A stretch of DNA of 64,000 bases from Paralichthys olivaceus (GCF_024713975.1 NC_091111.1:14548501-14612500); one strand, 5' to 3'. Shown: positions 40,800 to 52,732, counted from the stretch's first letter. The notes: a model not told the origin generated them from the sequence alone. Translations and numbers: made by a program.

Positions 40800-43716
40800 T
40801 CAGTCTATCCAGCTGATTCCTCCTGTTCCTAAAACCTGATTTTTCAAAACCACCTGGTTGATAGCGGACACAATCTGCTCGTCAATCTCGGTCAGGCGGA
40901 TATCACACTCCGTCACGCTGGTGTTGTGAGACAATGCCTCCTCTAGAGCTTTACCTCCATCCTGCAAACACATGGCATGTGGAAAGAGAGAACACACACA
41001 CACACATTAGGGCCTATTTTGTTTCTAATAGGTCTGAGAACATCACCCCTAAGCAACTTTTGCTTTATATACAATAAATCTTACTTTATGAGCTAATTAT
41101 TGAGTCTATTGATTGTCATTTCTATTTCTGTGAAGCGTGGACCAAGGTCAAAGATATTGATGGTGCTGCACCCCTGCAGTTTATGCGACGCAGGTGATTT
41201 TTGATCCTCCGCATCATCCTAGTGTTCCAGTCAGAGATACAGTATGTAGACAAATCTCAGAGAGGAACGACCATGTGAGGGAGAAAATACACGTCGACCT
41301 CTCTCTCTCTCTCTCACAGGGAAACAACTTACTCAGCTTTCTATTATTGCATGTTTTCCCCACATCTCGATGAATAATTGAAAATCCTCCTGCTTTAAAG
41401 CTTTTGTGTCTGTGCAGGCACTTTGCTTTGGGGGTTTTAGAAAGTCCAGTGTTTCAAAGTGCTATCCCCTTAACTGGTCACATTCTTATAGTATTCTTAT
41501 ACTTAATGCTAAGTCCTTTCCTTCTGAAACCAGCATCATCTCATGTCTATCATTTTTGCCCCACTAGCAGCGATGTTCAAAGAACAGCAATATTTTCGAC
41601 TCGTGTCACGAGTATAGGAATATTTGACGAGACAAATTCATCACGACTGCTTCAACTCACCTCGCCAAGGTTGTTGCCATAGAGATTGATGCTCCTCAGC
41701 GTGTTATTCTGAGCTATCACTTTAGACAGAGTGATAGCGGTGGGGCCTGTCACCTCATTGGCTCCCAGGTTCAGGTGACGTAGGGTGTTGTTGTTAAGCA
41801 AGGCATTACCTATGGCTTGACCTCCCTTGTCTCCCAGGCGGTTAAGACACAGGTTAAGTGACACAAGAGTGGAATTCTTAGACAAGGCATGAGCTATAGC
41901 TTCTGCCCCGGGGTCTGTGATCTCATTGTCAAACATGTTCAGGACCATCAATTTACTCTTGTTGAGCAGCTTGCCGACAGCTCTGGCGCCGGCGTCTCTG
42001 ATCACGTTGTGAGAAAGGTCGAGCTCCGTCAGGGTCGGGTGGGCCAAAAGGTGTTTCACCAGCAGATTGCAGTTCATGTCGTCAATGTGGCTTAGATGGA
42101 GCCGCAGAACCTGCAGGGGGAAGAAGAGTATGAGGGTTGGTAGGATTTGGTACAAAGAGCACAAAGAGCTGAACCAGTAGGAGCACATCAATGCTTCTCA
42201 AAGAGCATTATTATTATATTATATTATTATTTCCTCCCATAGTCTCTCTCTCACTTTGCAGGTATCTCTGACTCCAGAGCTGCAGGATGACAACTACTGT
42301 AATATTATTACTATTATTATTAACAATAATACATATTATTAATTAATTCTTATATGAATTGTTGCTGCTATCATTAATAATCAATAACATCTTTACACTG
42401 TTATTGTTTTCATTATAACTAGTCAGAGCTGATACCTGATGGTGTTACAGGTCTCTCTCTCTCCTCTCTTAACTTAATCAAAATAATCAACAACAGATTA
42501 ATTACCCATTAGTGGCAGCCCTAACATCAACTCCATTTATCTTGTGCACAGCTTCCTTCTCATGCACATGCACCAGCAGCAGATAGATGCCACATTGTCG
42601 TGCAGTAATAAATTCATGTGACAAAACTGCTGTGTCAAATAGTGACTTATTTAGGTTGCAGCCAGAGGCTCTGCCGTCTTTTCTTTGACATAAAAAGACC
42701 TTAAAGTTGTGCCAATGACTAATTTCCTGTTGCATGACATTTCTGTAAATAATGCTTTTTTAACTGCCAGAGAAAGTCAAGAGTGCTGAATTACAACGAA
42801 TATGAAAGATTCACATCGTCCCGCCCCCGGCCTTGCAAAGATGCAGAGCTGTAAGGGGCAGCACGCCATAAACCACGGAGGAGGAATCAATATTTACCTT
42901 CAGTGTTTTACAGGACCTAAGAGCCATGGCGAGGGACACACAGTCTTGGTGGCTCATCTTAAACATCCTACATTCATAGTTGAGACCACATTGTTTGATT
43001 CTGTATTCCACATGGAGCTCTTCCAGGCAGGTCAGCTTTTCAAGCAAGATGCTGAAGTCAAAGTGGTCCATAGGGGGTCCATCATATTCGTCGTCATCTA
43101 TCAACCCCAAGAAATAATTCTCCATGTTCTCGTTCTGGGGCTCCCTGACAGGCGTCAGCAGCTGGGAAATATCCAGCCTCTTGACGTAGTTCTTACAGAG
43201 TGGGACCATCTCTAGGATTGTCTTTGTCTCTGTTACACCTGGAATAAAAAGCTCAATCATGCCCTCCAGGCGCCTCTCAAAGAACATTCGTTTCCAGCTT
43301 TGGCCATAATGTGAGACATCACAAAGAGTCCACTGCTGCTTGCAGCATCGCATCCAGTAGACGCCATCGTTGATCAGGTTTGCTGTCACGCTCAGAGGCA
43401 CGGAAGAAGGTAGCCTCTCATGGATGAAGTCTCTCTGGATGGGTGAAAGTTGTTCGTATACAGGATGTTCTGTAACACGTATGAGATTAACTATCAGACC
43501 GTAGTTATTTAACATACAAGTGTTTATAACAGTGTATATTGTTGCAGCTAAAAACAAAAGCCTACCCTCGAAGTCTCTCACAATGCTTTGCAGGCAGAGG
43601 TGGGACAGACTGGGCACTAGAGCCAGGGACCAGAGAGGGTCTTCAGCAATGGTCCTTCTCAACCTTCTGCAGTCTTCAGGGCCTTTGGGGTTGGACCCTG
43701 GAGGATTTCTGGACAT
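40800..43716 (-). CDS. tcte1: T-complex-associated testis-expressed protein 1 (dynein regulatory complex subunit 5)
   Basis: TCTE1/DRC5 is a leucine-rich-repeat subunit of the nexin-dynein regulatory complex of motile cilia and sperm flagella. Coding exons (minus): 43716-43566, 43469-42898, 42110-41661 and 40961-40800. Total 1335 nt, 444 residues (human 501; the human N-terminal Ser/Thr-rich lead is absent). MSRNPPGSNPKGPEDCRRLR leads to RTIAEDPLWSLALVPSLSHL, aligning with human SRNPHPRANIRRMRRIIAED. SVTANLINDGVYWMRCC and GQSWKRMFFERRLE are also diagnostic. The third exon is a run of LRRs (LTELDLSHNVIRDAGARAVG, LMVLNMFDNEITDPGAEAIA, LVSLNLCLNRLGDKGGQAIG, LRHLNLGANEVTGPTAITLS). An acceptor two bases before the ATG implies a noncoding first exon, probably ending at 44092. 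Confidence 0.94.
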
Positions 43717-44091
43717 GTCTGTAGTAGTAGTAAGTTATAAGGATTACTTTAAAAAGATCAAAATCATATATTATACACTTCACTTCAGTAGTAGTACAAA
43801 AAATCTTAACAAAAACAACACTAACTTCATCTATATCTGACCTTTCACAAACACAAAGCCATTACAAAGGGGACAAATATAAACAAGACAACAAAACATC
43901 AAAGACAACACAAGATAATGCAAATTCATTTCAGATCAAAGACAAAGGCACCTTACCCGCCAGTCAACCAAACAAAGGAGAAAAAGTAGTGATGGAAAGA
44001 AATTGCCAAAAAAGCCATTTGGTAAAAGTGCACACGTTTGCTAGCTAACCTGCGACTAGCTTGCTACTAGCGTCAACTAGGAAGTGAATAC

Positions 44092-44330
44092 CTGGTGAAA
44101 AAAAAAAAAAAAACACTAAACACGTAACTACACAGCTAAACATGCACACACATGGTTTATCTAACATCATAAATACACACAGGACTCAGTGTTCAGAGGT
44201 GAGTGTGTAGACTGCCATGGTAACTACCTGCTGCCCTGCTGGTCAGTGTGTCGGTGTCTATCTGTCTCCATGGTGACAGAACGCTCATTGTCACTTCCGG
44301 GATATAATCGGAAATAACACTGTGTAGTTA
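44092..44330 (-). promoter_or_regulatory. tcte1 noncoding first exon and promoter (inferred)
   Basis: A donor (TTCACCAG|GTATTC) at 44092 could pair with the acceptor at 43719-43721. The stretch above it is less AT-rich and plausibly contains the start site. Confidence 0.35.
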
Positions 44331-44919
44331 GCTTTTAGAACTTTGTGTTGTCTGGCAGGTTTCACGTGACTGGATCCTAGACCGGAAAATTCTTATTTAG
44401 TTTTATTTGCCATATATAATAATAATCATATTTATAATAATAGTTATAATTGTATTATAATAATGACATACTACAGTCAAGACACTCTGTGAACACTATT
44501 TAGAAGTTTACTTACTGACTAACTTACACTAACCTTAACCTAAACTGAACCAAGCCAGAGAATTAGGTCCCCACAACATGAGTAATACCTGAAACACACC
44601 CAGTCTGAACTGGGTATGTGGATTAAATATATGGGAATAAAAAAACTAGTCCAAGTCTTCTTTTGTCTGGTCTTTCAGAACTTGACACTAAAGGTTAACA
44701 CTATAAAACATGTATTTTAACATATCTGATATTAAAAATAAATATAATTTTGATATTTTTCAGAGATGGTTTACAGCAGATTTTATATGGCAGGGTATAC
44801 AATATTGATTTTAGTTATTTAAAACCAGTCAGCATCGCTCAAGGTATTATTTACTGATTTCTACCCTCCTGCTCTGCAGCTTTGCACCTGCTTGGTTGTA
44901 TGTTTCTTTTTTGATGGAT

Positions 44920-45074
44920 TCACTCCAGCACACTCGTATCCAAAATGCTTGTGGTCCATATCCGAGGACCATCTGCCAGTTTTGTAGAATCCAAATGTTC
45001 TTCACAGCATGATTGTTCTGCACTCTGCAGCAGCTTCAGCATACAGCCTCCTGCAACACACAGATCACACAGAC
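44920..45074 (-). other. Possible orphan 3' coding exon
   Basis: Two acceptor-like sites (TGTGTTTTCAG at 45075 and GTGTGTTGCAG at 45051) precede an open frame reading GCMLKLLQSAEQSCCEEH, then LDSTKLADGPRIWTTS and ILDTSVLE, then stop (44922-44920). The composition looks protein-like, but I recognise no family, and the phase does not fit the other minus-strand candidate at 45598-45744. Confidence 0.2.
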
Positions 45075-45530
45075 CTGAAAACACACTGCACTCATCATAA
45101 AGGTTCCCCCTGGCTGTTCTCCTTTATTCCTGATATTCAGCATTTAAGTTAAATAATATCTAGCCTCCATCTGTTTGTGATTCCCAAGTTGGATCTGCCA
45201 GAGGTGACGTATATTAGTTTCATGTTTTCTTCAGCAACAGCTTAAAACTCAAAAATGATCAGTTTAGTTTTAGATCAGTGACAAAGAAAAGCACCAAATC
45301 TGCACATTTGAGAAGAATAAACCAGCGATTGTTTCTACTGAAAACGTATGATTGATTACAGGTGCAGATCGATTTTGGTATGTATATATATATAAATATA
45401 TATATTAAAAAAAAGGGAAAACTTTGTAAAACTAGGTAGGGTAAGATTTTCACATGACCACACATGGATTGAGTCAAATAGATGATGCAACAAAACAAAA
45501 GGTATCCATGAAGGGAGAGAGGAGAGTGTG

Positions 45531-45533
<3 letters not shown>

Positions 45534-45582
<49 letters not shown>
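45534..45582. repeat. (GA)n microsatellite
   Basis: Nearly pure AG dinucleotide repeat. Its minus-strand translation is the poly-Ser/Leu run inside a longer chance open frame. Confidence 0.95.
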
Positions 45583-45583
<1 letters not shown>

Positions 45584-45597
45584 TGGCTGATACTGAC

Positions 45598-45744
45598 ATC
45601 TTGAGGTAGTTCCAGGAGTCGGATGGAGGAATGAGAGGCTCCTGCTGTGGCTCCGAGGCAGTCCATCACTGTCGTCCTCATGTAATACGGCCTGACAGAC
45701 ACACGCTCCCTTCGTATCCCGACTTTAATGGACTGCCGTGACAT
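45598..45744 (-). other. Possible orphan 5' coding exon
   Basis: An ATG at 45744 opens 49 codons (MSRQSIKVGIRRERVSVRPY, then YMRTTVMDCLGATAG and ASHSSIRLLELPQD) ending exactly at a fair donor GAT|GTCAGT. Family unknown. It could be a small lineage-specific gene, an exon of an unannotated transcript or chance. Confidence 0.2.
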
Positions 45745-46522
45745 TGGCCATCACAGCACAGGAGGCAAACTCACTGTGTGAGCTGCTGTGCACTCTGGGT
45801 AGAGACTGCGTTGCATGATTCAGTATCACTGCATCGAACAAGAACTGTAGGGCTTCAGTGATCAGTTTGGCATGTCTAACGCTTTGGTGTGAGTCTGCAT
45901 GATTTCGATGTGAACATTATTTCACAAGAAAAAAGTTAAATATTAATATTCATTAACAGTACAGGTCCCATAGTCTCCTGGAATTTCTAAAACTGTGTCT
46001 GCATGCTGAAATTTCCAACATCCCAAAATATCTATTAAGCATCATTTTGACATCTTCAGATTTTTCCCTGAGTGGTGCATCAGTACATTCAATTCTGTCA
46101 TTATAATTAACTTACCAGCCTAGAATACTCTTTTAATCACTGTGGGTTTGTTTCTTTTCAACAGGCAATCATTTGAATAAACAGAATGAAGTTTTCATTA
46201 ATGTTTAAAGCAGTTTACTTGATGCTGGTCATCTTAATGAGATTCTCTCTCATCAAGAACAAAAACCCTTTGACAAGGGAGACAAATTAGATCCATCGCA
46301 TCATATTAGCAGCTGTGCCAACAACTTGTTGGGATTATATAAAAAAAATAACAAACCCTTTTGAAAGAGGAATCCTTGCTGTATGTTACATACAATTTTA
46401 TTCTGTCTAGCACTTTCAAATACAAAAATAAAAAAAATGCAGATTTATATTTCAGATACTCGTGAAATGGAATTTGTCACAACATCTCATGACATCATTC
46501 CATTGGTTTCTATGTAAGTCAG

Positions 46523-46672
46523 GACCAGCGAGAGCTGAGAGAAGACTCCAATGGGAGCGATTACCGCTCCTCCTTCCCTGGAGCCTTTAAGCCTGTTGGA
46601 CAGACAGACAACTCCCAGGTGGACATGTCAACAAATGGAAAGCAGGGCATCACTATAGGGAGCATTAAATAA
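46523..46672 (+). other. Possible orphan terminal coding exon
   Basis: After an acceptor-like GTAAGTCAG the frame reads DQRELREDSNGSDYRSS, FPGAFKPVGQTDNSQ and VDMSTNGKQGITIGSIK, then TAA overlapping an AATAAA. The balanced, polar, Ser/Asn-rich composition looks like the cytoplasmic C terminus of a membrane protein. I cannot name the protein and found no partner exon upstream, so this may be a gene relic. Confidence 0.3.
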
Positions 46673-46822
46673 AAACAAAAAGACCTTTGACACATTTCTT
46701 TTCTTCTAACATGAAACTCAGCAGGTTGTTCCTACAGTTTATCTAGTGGTTGTTAAGATACTTCCTATAGCTGTAGGGGTAGCATGGCAAAAAAAGAAAA
46801 CCCAACTCTCCATTTTCTGCCA

Positions 46823-47072
46823 GATAAATTAAGATGGATGACACATATAGACTGCCTCCCATTAAGTGAAGCCAAAATGTCTGGAATACAAATGCCGCCA
46901 TATTGAGCATTTGGAGCCACAGTCTGCTGCAGTAGAAAGATAGCAACGATACGCATGCTTGACCAATCGTGAGTCAGTCTCGGCTGTCAATCATGACGTT
47001 TCACCCCATCGAGGTGCTTTGGCTTTGCTTCTGGGGAGCTGTCATGTTGTCCATCTTTACGTAGAGTCTATG
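46823..47072. mobile_element. Dispersed inverted-repeat element (MITE-like), diverged copy
   Basis: Begins AAATTAAGATGGATGACACA and ends GTTGTCCATCTTTACGTAGA, then GTCTATG. The interior has TGAAGCCAAAATGTCTGG and GGCTTTGCTTCTGGGGAGCT, the family signature. Confidence 0.65.
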
Positions 47073-47183
47073 CATCACAACTTCCTTGTTCCTCAAAACC
47101 CTAAACACAATGAATTAGTGCTCATATAAAGTCGATGTGTGCATCAAAACACAGGATGAGTATGAAAATGCATAGGCAGAAAC

Positions 47184-47361
47184 TTTATTCCTTTTGTTGA
47201 AAATATAGACAAAAAGACAACTGATAATTTTCACAAAAAAAAAAAAAAAGAAACCTCAGTTTAGTCTGGTTACTGGACTCAGACCAAATTTTGCGTACTA
47301 CCTTAAATGTCCCGGGAACACCTTAAAGTCCAGCTCACACCACAGCTGCAGGAGAACCGGG
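47184..47361 (-). other. rnf8 3' UTR (inferred)
   Basis: Short stretch between the rnf8 stop codon (47364-47362) and a minus-strand AATAAA at 47189-47184. Confidence 0.55.
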
Positions 47362-50300
47362 CTAATCCTCAAACTCATCAACACTCTCATCAGAGTAACC
47401 ACTACACAGAGAACTGGAGTCATCCAAATGGATGCTGCTGTCTGTGTCCACAGAGACAACAGAGCTCAGGCTGCTATCGATGGACACCATGCTGCTGTCG
47501 CTGTCACTGCTCCTGCTAATGTCGTCGCTTTCACTGCTCCTGGTGCTCCTGCTGCTCCTGCTGCTATCGTCATCGTGGATCACCATCACCACGGCAGAGT
47601 CAGCGGCTGGAGAACCCAAGACATAATATAACATTTTGAGTTTCTTCTTTATCTTTGTAATTGTTAGAAAAAGCAGCAACTTCCTTCTGAGGAGTCCTTC
47701 TATATATAAATACCACACTTATTATTACTACACAATTATTCCAACTGCCTTGACTTTTTTGGTTAAAAATAAAAATTGCAATATTGAGAAACTGTTTTTC
47801 TCCTTCCTAAAAATCTGTGTAGTTCCTAAAGCATTTGTTTACAAGTCCTAAAACTTAATATAATCCCTCTGAATTACATTTAAAGGCTTTTGAAAAACTC
47901 TACGTATGTTTGTTCCCTGCAACTGATTCCTTGCATTATATTGTATTATACTACGTCCTGTTGGAGGCATTTTATGATTTTAAATGGTGCAATAACAATA
48001 ATTAATTTTACTTGCTTACAATTGAATTACTTGTATATTTATTCTGATCAGTAAAACTTTATTTATGGGAAACAAAAGAAAAAGCACAAATTGGCCTCGC
48101 TCTACTGCCACCTTGTGTTTGCATTATTCACCTTGCTCCACATTCTGGGCCACACAGCCTCCGCCCTGTGCTCCTGTCATGCCACTGAGCATTTCTCAAA
48201 GTGGTGTGTTAGACAGAGACAGGTTGAAATGACTGTAACTGCTCTTTAAACAGGGGAAACCCATTTATAGCTTCATAGAGTCTGAGCAGCTGAGGGTGGA
48301 GCACTTTGATGGAGGATATTAGTCACTGAGATCACCCACACATGTCAGAGCTCTACAGTCACTAGATCTGATGAATGTGGCAACGCATACCACAGCGAGT
48401 AAAGTATGACAGTGTAAGGCCAGATATTAATGCTGCGAGTTTGAGTAATGAGTGTGATCCTGAATGAGGAGACACGTGCTGTTGTCCAATATGTAGATGC
48501 CGTTTGAGGGAGATATCCTTCAAGTTCAAGACAGTGGATAATATTTGCAGGGAAACCAATGGGAAACAATATTGTTGCTGCTGGTATGAGGCTAGAAAAT
48601 GATGTGTGCAAAATTAACTGCATAAAAACTAACAAATCACCACCATGTCAACATATTGCACATTTAGTTAGTAAAACTATTTTGAACTGAGGCTTTTTTA
48701 ATATCGTTTACAAAAGATGAAATTAGAAGACTGACACTTTGCTGTCACTGTTTATCTCTGAACACCATCTGGAAACCCTTCACTACCGTAAATTGATGAC
48801 ATCATTGTTAGCAGCTTGCTTGTCTTACTCTAAAACTTCTTTTACATATTTCTGTAAAAACTAGGAAATAAACCTTCAAAATGCAGTAAACTGGCTTTTG
48901 AAATGTTTTGGAATGTTTGTGCTGATCATGCTGCTCATTTAGAAAATGAATACAATGCTCAGTTTGGGATTGAAGGGATGTGAGTGATAACGCACCTCTC
49001 ACCTTTCCTCTCTGTGATGAGCGTCTGGCGTCTCGCCTTCATGTCCAGGCTCAGGTTTTCCACCATGCCGTCGATGCAGTTGTCCAGCGCCAGGCAGCGG
49101 GTCTGAGACTGGATGGCCTGTCGGCAGATGGGACACTCATCTTTCTTCTTGCGCCACTGCTTGATGCAGTGACAGCAGAAGCTGTGAGCGCAACTCAGGA
49201 TGACTGCCTGTAGAGGGCAATAACACAAAATAAAAAGCTACCTTATTTATTTTTAACCTTACCTTAACCTTTAGATATCTAAAACCAATCTAACAAAATA
49301 TTTATCCAGTCAATCAATCCGACCTCTATGAAGAGCTCGGAGCAGATGATGCACTGAAGCTCGTTCTCCAGAACTTCTGTCACTTGTGTGACCACTTCCT
49401 CTTTTTGAGCCCTCGCTTTTTCTTTCTCTTCCTGCAAAAAAAAAAACATGAATGAATAAAGCTCTGTTGAAGCCAGAACACAATTATGTAAGTTTAAGTT
49501 TTAAATCTTAAACGAATACAGTCATACCTTTGACAACTCTAGCTCTTTGTTTTTGGCTGAAAGAATCTCTTCGAAGCCTTGCCGAGAGTGGTCAAGTTCA
49601 TCTATTACTTTCTTTTGCTAGGGGTGATGAAAACAGGAACATTCTAAATGTAAAAACTTGATTTTTTCAGACAACAGCACTCACAAAAAATTATATGTTT
49701 AAAAATCCCATTTTACACTATAAATGCTTTGTCTGTTTGCTAGTGTTTGTGCATAGAACACAATAAATGAAACTTCCATTTCCATACCTCTTGTAAGGCT
49801 TCTTCCAGCTGTTTTTTCAAAAGCTCCTCTTGTTGTTGTGTTTTCTCAGCCTAAACACATAAAGAGTTACACCTTCATGATTTCAAAAAAACACACTGTG
49901 CTGATTTAATATCAGAAAGGCACTACTTTCAGTTCAGCACACTGGAAGCAGTTGTTGTCAATGTGATCCATTGGAAAGACCCTCTCACCTCTAGCTGCCT
50001 CTTTGTTTCACTGAAGGATTTCTCCAACGTCTCCATCCGATACATTTTGGCTCTGAGTGTCTCCAGCTGACCCTGCAGCTCCCTGACCTGCTCCCCTCTG
50101 AGCGGGTCGGCCTGCTGTGGTCGTCCCTCCAGAGACGCTACCTGTCTCTGGGTGTCGTCCACCTGCTCCCTAAGCAGCAGAATATTTTGGCTGTACCTGC
50201 AAAAAAATTTTTTTTTTACAAAAAAAAATCTGAAGAAATCTTGTGATAGGAATTAAAAAAAAAGAAAGAACGTTTTGACATCAAATAGACAAAATAGTTG

Positions 50301-51857
50301 CAAAACAAATGTTTCTACATCTCTGGAATAATTTGTGATTCTTGTAAAACCAATCTGACAGGAATTCTTGGCAGGGGTTGTCGAGTGTCCTGTGGTTTTC
50401 AGAAGATTATGATGAATGTATCTTTCATAGTAAATGATGCTTCAATCAGTGATTTAAATACATTAACACGAGACAAGAGGCTCGGACTGCGACTTACATC
50501 TGCAGGTTGTCCAGGTCACAGAGATCGCTGGAGCCATTGTTGGGCTGCTCCGCCTCTTGGCTTTGTCTGCTGGGCCCAGTTTTCTCTGGTTCGCTGTGAC
50601 TGAGCTTCTGCTGGTGTTTCACCGGAGACAAAGGGCAGGGCTTGGCGAACGACTTGTCGGAGGAAGAGTGGCGGTAGAGCTTGGGCTTTGAGGTAGACGG
50701 CTCGACTTCCTCCACGGACAGCTTCCTCTTGGGCTTTTTGGAAACGTGGGATGCTTTAGCGCCCTCTCTTTGTTCCTTTGCAAGGCAAAGTTTAATGTCT
50801 TTGAGCAGCCGCTGGACGAGGATGTAGTCGAACTCCACCTTGGTTCCGCTCACTGGGACCCCAAGTCGTATGGAGTCTCCGAGCCTGAGCTGATAGGCTT
50901 TTTCGGCAGGGATGCGGTTTCCATTCACCCACACACCGTTGAGACTCTGACACAGAAAAACAGACAAATATTCACATTCATGAAGATTACTGGATTAACT
51001 CCACAATGTTAAGATTAGATGTTAAGGCAGCCCAATCATGTCTTGTTGGTGTGTTTTTGTTTTGCATTTGTGTTTTCTTTTTTGCAATTGTGATTTGTAT
51101 AGCAGGGCCACAGCATTTATTGTAGAGGGAACTCGTTTACGACAACATGTAGAAACATGAGCTACGATGATGAGTCGATGAATTGATCCAGAGTTAATCA
51201 TTCAACAAGTGTTTTAGACATTTTCTTCCCCCAATTTGTTGATTTTCTTTTTGACACACACCTGTGAATCCAACAAACCAAGACACTTGAAGGCATCACA
51301 CTGACCCCAGTTTTTTTTTTTTTTTTTTTAATAGCCACAACTTATTGATTAATCGATTAACCTTCTTGTCTGTGACTGTCCACTGTCCATCCTCCCTCTG
51401 TTTGAAGGTGCAGTGCAGCCTGGAGATCATGAGAGGACAGCTGGGAGACAGCAGCTGGTAGGTGACATCCGCACCTCGTCCGATGGTGACCTGCCCCAAA
51501 AACACACATGACAAACATGAGCCACACAACAACAGTTAGCCACTTCAGAGCCAAGCTAACTGTTCCCCCCTTCAGCTCACTGCAAAGCTAAAGAAATCTA
51601 AACACAACACAGTGTAATAACACAGCAGGAGGATATATCATGTGTGGAAATCTCTGCAGTGAACTTGAGCCCTGGTGTGATGTCGACATGAAGTAGATTT
51701 AGCCCGTTAGCTCGAATTAGCATAACAGCACCTCAGTATTATCGAGCAGCCGGAGCCAGTCGGAGTTTCTTCCGACTCTCATCAGACACAAAACCTCTGG
51801 ACCGCGCGAACACTCATCGTCCTCGGCCACAGACGAACCCGCCGCGTCGCCCTCCAT
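47362..51857 (-). CDS. rnf8: E3 ubiquitin-protein ligase RNF8
   Basis: Nuclear ubiquitin ligase that reads phosphorylated MDC1 at DNA breaks through its FHA domain and ubiquitinates histone-associated targets. Coding exons (minus): 51857-51732, 51490-51362, 50946-50498, 50196-49989, 49850-49788, 49617-49528, 49431-49324, 49207-49003 and 47606-47362. Total 1623 nt, 540 residues; all phases close. FHA at about residues 20-115 (VTIGRGADVTYQLLSPSCPL; ISRLHCTF; SLNGVWVNGNRI). A basic/Ser-rich linker and coiled coil (residues about 235-375) precede the C3HC4 RING at 382-420 (CIIC..CAHSFCCHCIKQW..CPIC). After ITERK, where human RNF8 ends ERKAKRLF as I remember it, a separate last exon adds 81 residues rich in Ser and Asp. 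Reading through the exon 8 donor would instead give a short ERCVITHIPSIPN end. The gene is head to head with aida. Confidence 0.95.
47607..49002 (-). other. Last intron of rnf8
   Basis: 1.4 kb AT-rich intron between the RING exon and the tail exon. I saw no exon in it that resembles a conventional RNF8 end other than read-through of the donor. Confidence 0.6.
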
Positions 51858-52534
51858 CTTATCTCATCGCGTCCAGCGGCTCCTCGAACACCTCGGCGTT
51901 GGTTCTGCTCTGGGAGACATTGCTAACGAAGCTAACGAAGCTAACTGTCCGACCACCGAGGAGAAAACCGGAAACCATGCTCCTGATTTTCAAAATAAAC
52001 ATCTTCACACCGATTGGCTTTCGTTAGTTTGAAGTGTCTTGTGTTTATGACAAAATATAAAGTATGTGATGATAACTTTCAAACAAATGAGCTAAAAATA
52101 TACATCTTTAAGAAATTCTAATGGAGTGAAGAATTAACCAAGGGCAAAAAATAGACTTATTAAAATGAGTATTAAAATGAGTCTAAAACATTTACATAAA
52201 TCATTGTGCTCATGTTAATTTATACACGTTGTCCCTTTTAAATGAACAAAAAAATGAAACTGGTGCAAAACGAGATTTTTTTTACAGACCAAGATAATAA
52301 CAATAAGTAAAAAATATATAAAAGTCAGAGCTACAAATTATTCAGTTTTATTGGGAATACAATGAGCTTTACACAGTTTAAATATAATTTGCGTTTAAAT
52401 TAAAAACCACTTGTTTTATAGACCTCCACCGGGCGACCCCGGGTCCCTAAACACGCGCACCCCCGAGCTCCAGGCGGGACTTCCTCTGTGTCCGGGTGAA
52501 TCCGACAGAAGGGCTTGGTCGGAGTGTCACCGGA

Positions 52535-52571
<37 letters not shown>

Positions 52572-52732
52572 TGAGTGTGTGTGTGAGAGAGTGAGTGAGA
52601 GTCTCCGGAGCTGCAGCAGCAGATAAACCTGGCGGACGACGCCTCAGCCGCCGCCGCCGCAGCCCCGTGGATGAGCCTCCTCCCCGGCTATGCTGCCCTG
52701 AGAGCGCCGCGAGAACCCCCGCCCCCGCCAAC
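51858..52732. promoter_or_regulatory. Bidirectional rnf8/aida promoter interval
   Basis: The two start codons (51857 minus, 52733 plus) face away from each other 875 bases apart. The rnf8 side has a short tandem repeat GCTAACGAA at 51922-51939 plus a partial third unit. The middle (52010-52400) is AT-rich. The aida side is GC-rich and contains a (GT)n(GA)n run at 52534-52602, probably in the leader. Confidence 0.55.
52534..52602. repeat. (GT)n(GA)n compound microsatellite in the aida leader
   Basis: Alternating GT and GA dinucleotide runs about 130-200 bases upstream of the aida ATG. Length variation here could affect the aida promoter or leader. Confidence 0.9.

Larger units (their letters stand above)
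44331..47160. other. Spacer between tcte1 and rnf8
   Basis: 2.8 kb in which human synteny would place AARS2; no aars2-like sequence is visible. It holds three coding-like orphan stretches (44920-45074 and 45598-45744 on minus, 46523-46672 on plus), a (GA)n run and one inverted-repeat element. Confidence 0.5.

Noticed and set aside
45259-45597. Continuation of the minus-strand frame below 45598 (poly-Ser/Leu)
   Set aside because: It is read-through of the (GA)n repeat and AT-rich intron-like sequence.
46180-46290. Short plus-strand ORF starting MKFSLMFKAVYL, signal-peptide-like
   Set aside because: Only about 34 codons, AT-rich, no homology and no splice context; likely chance.
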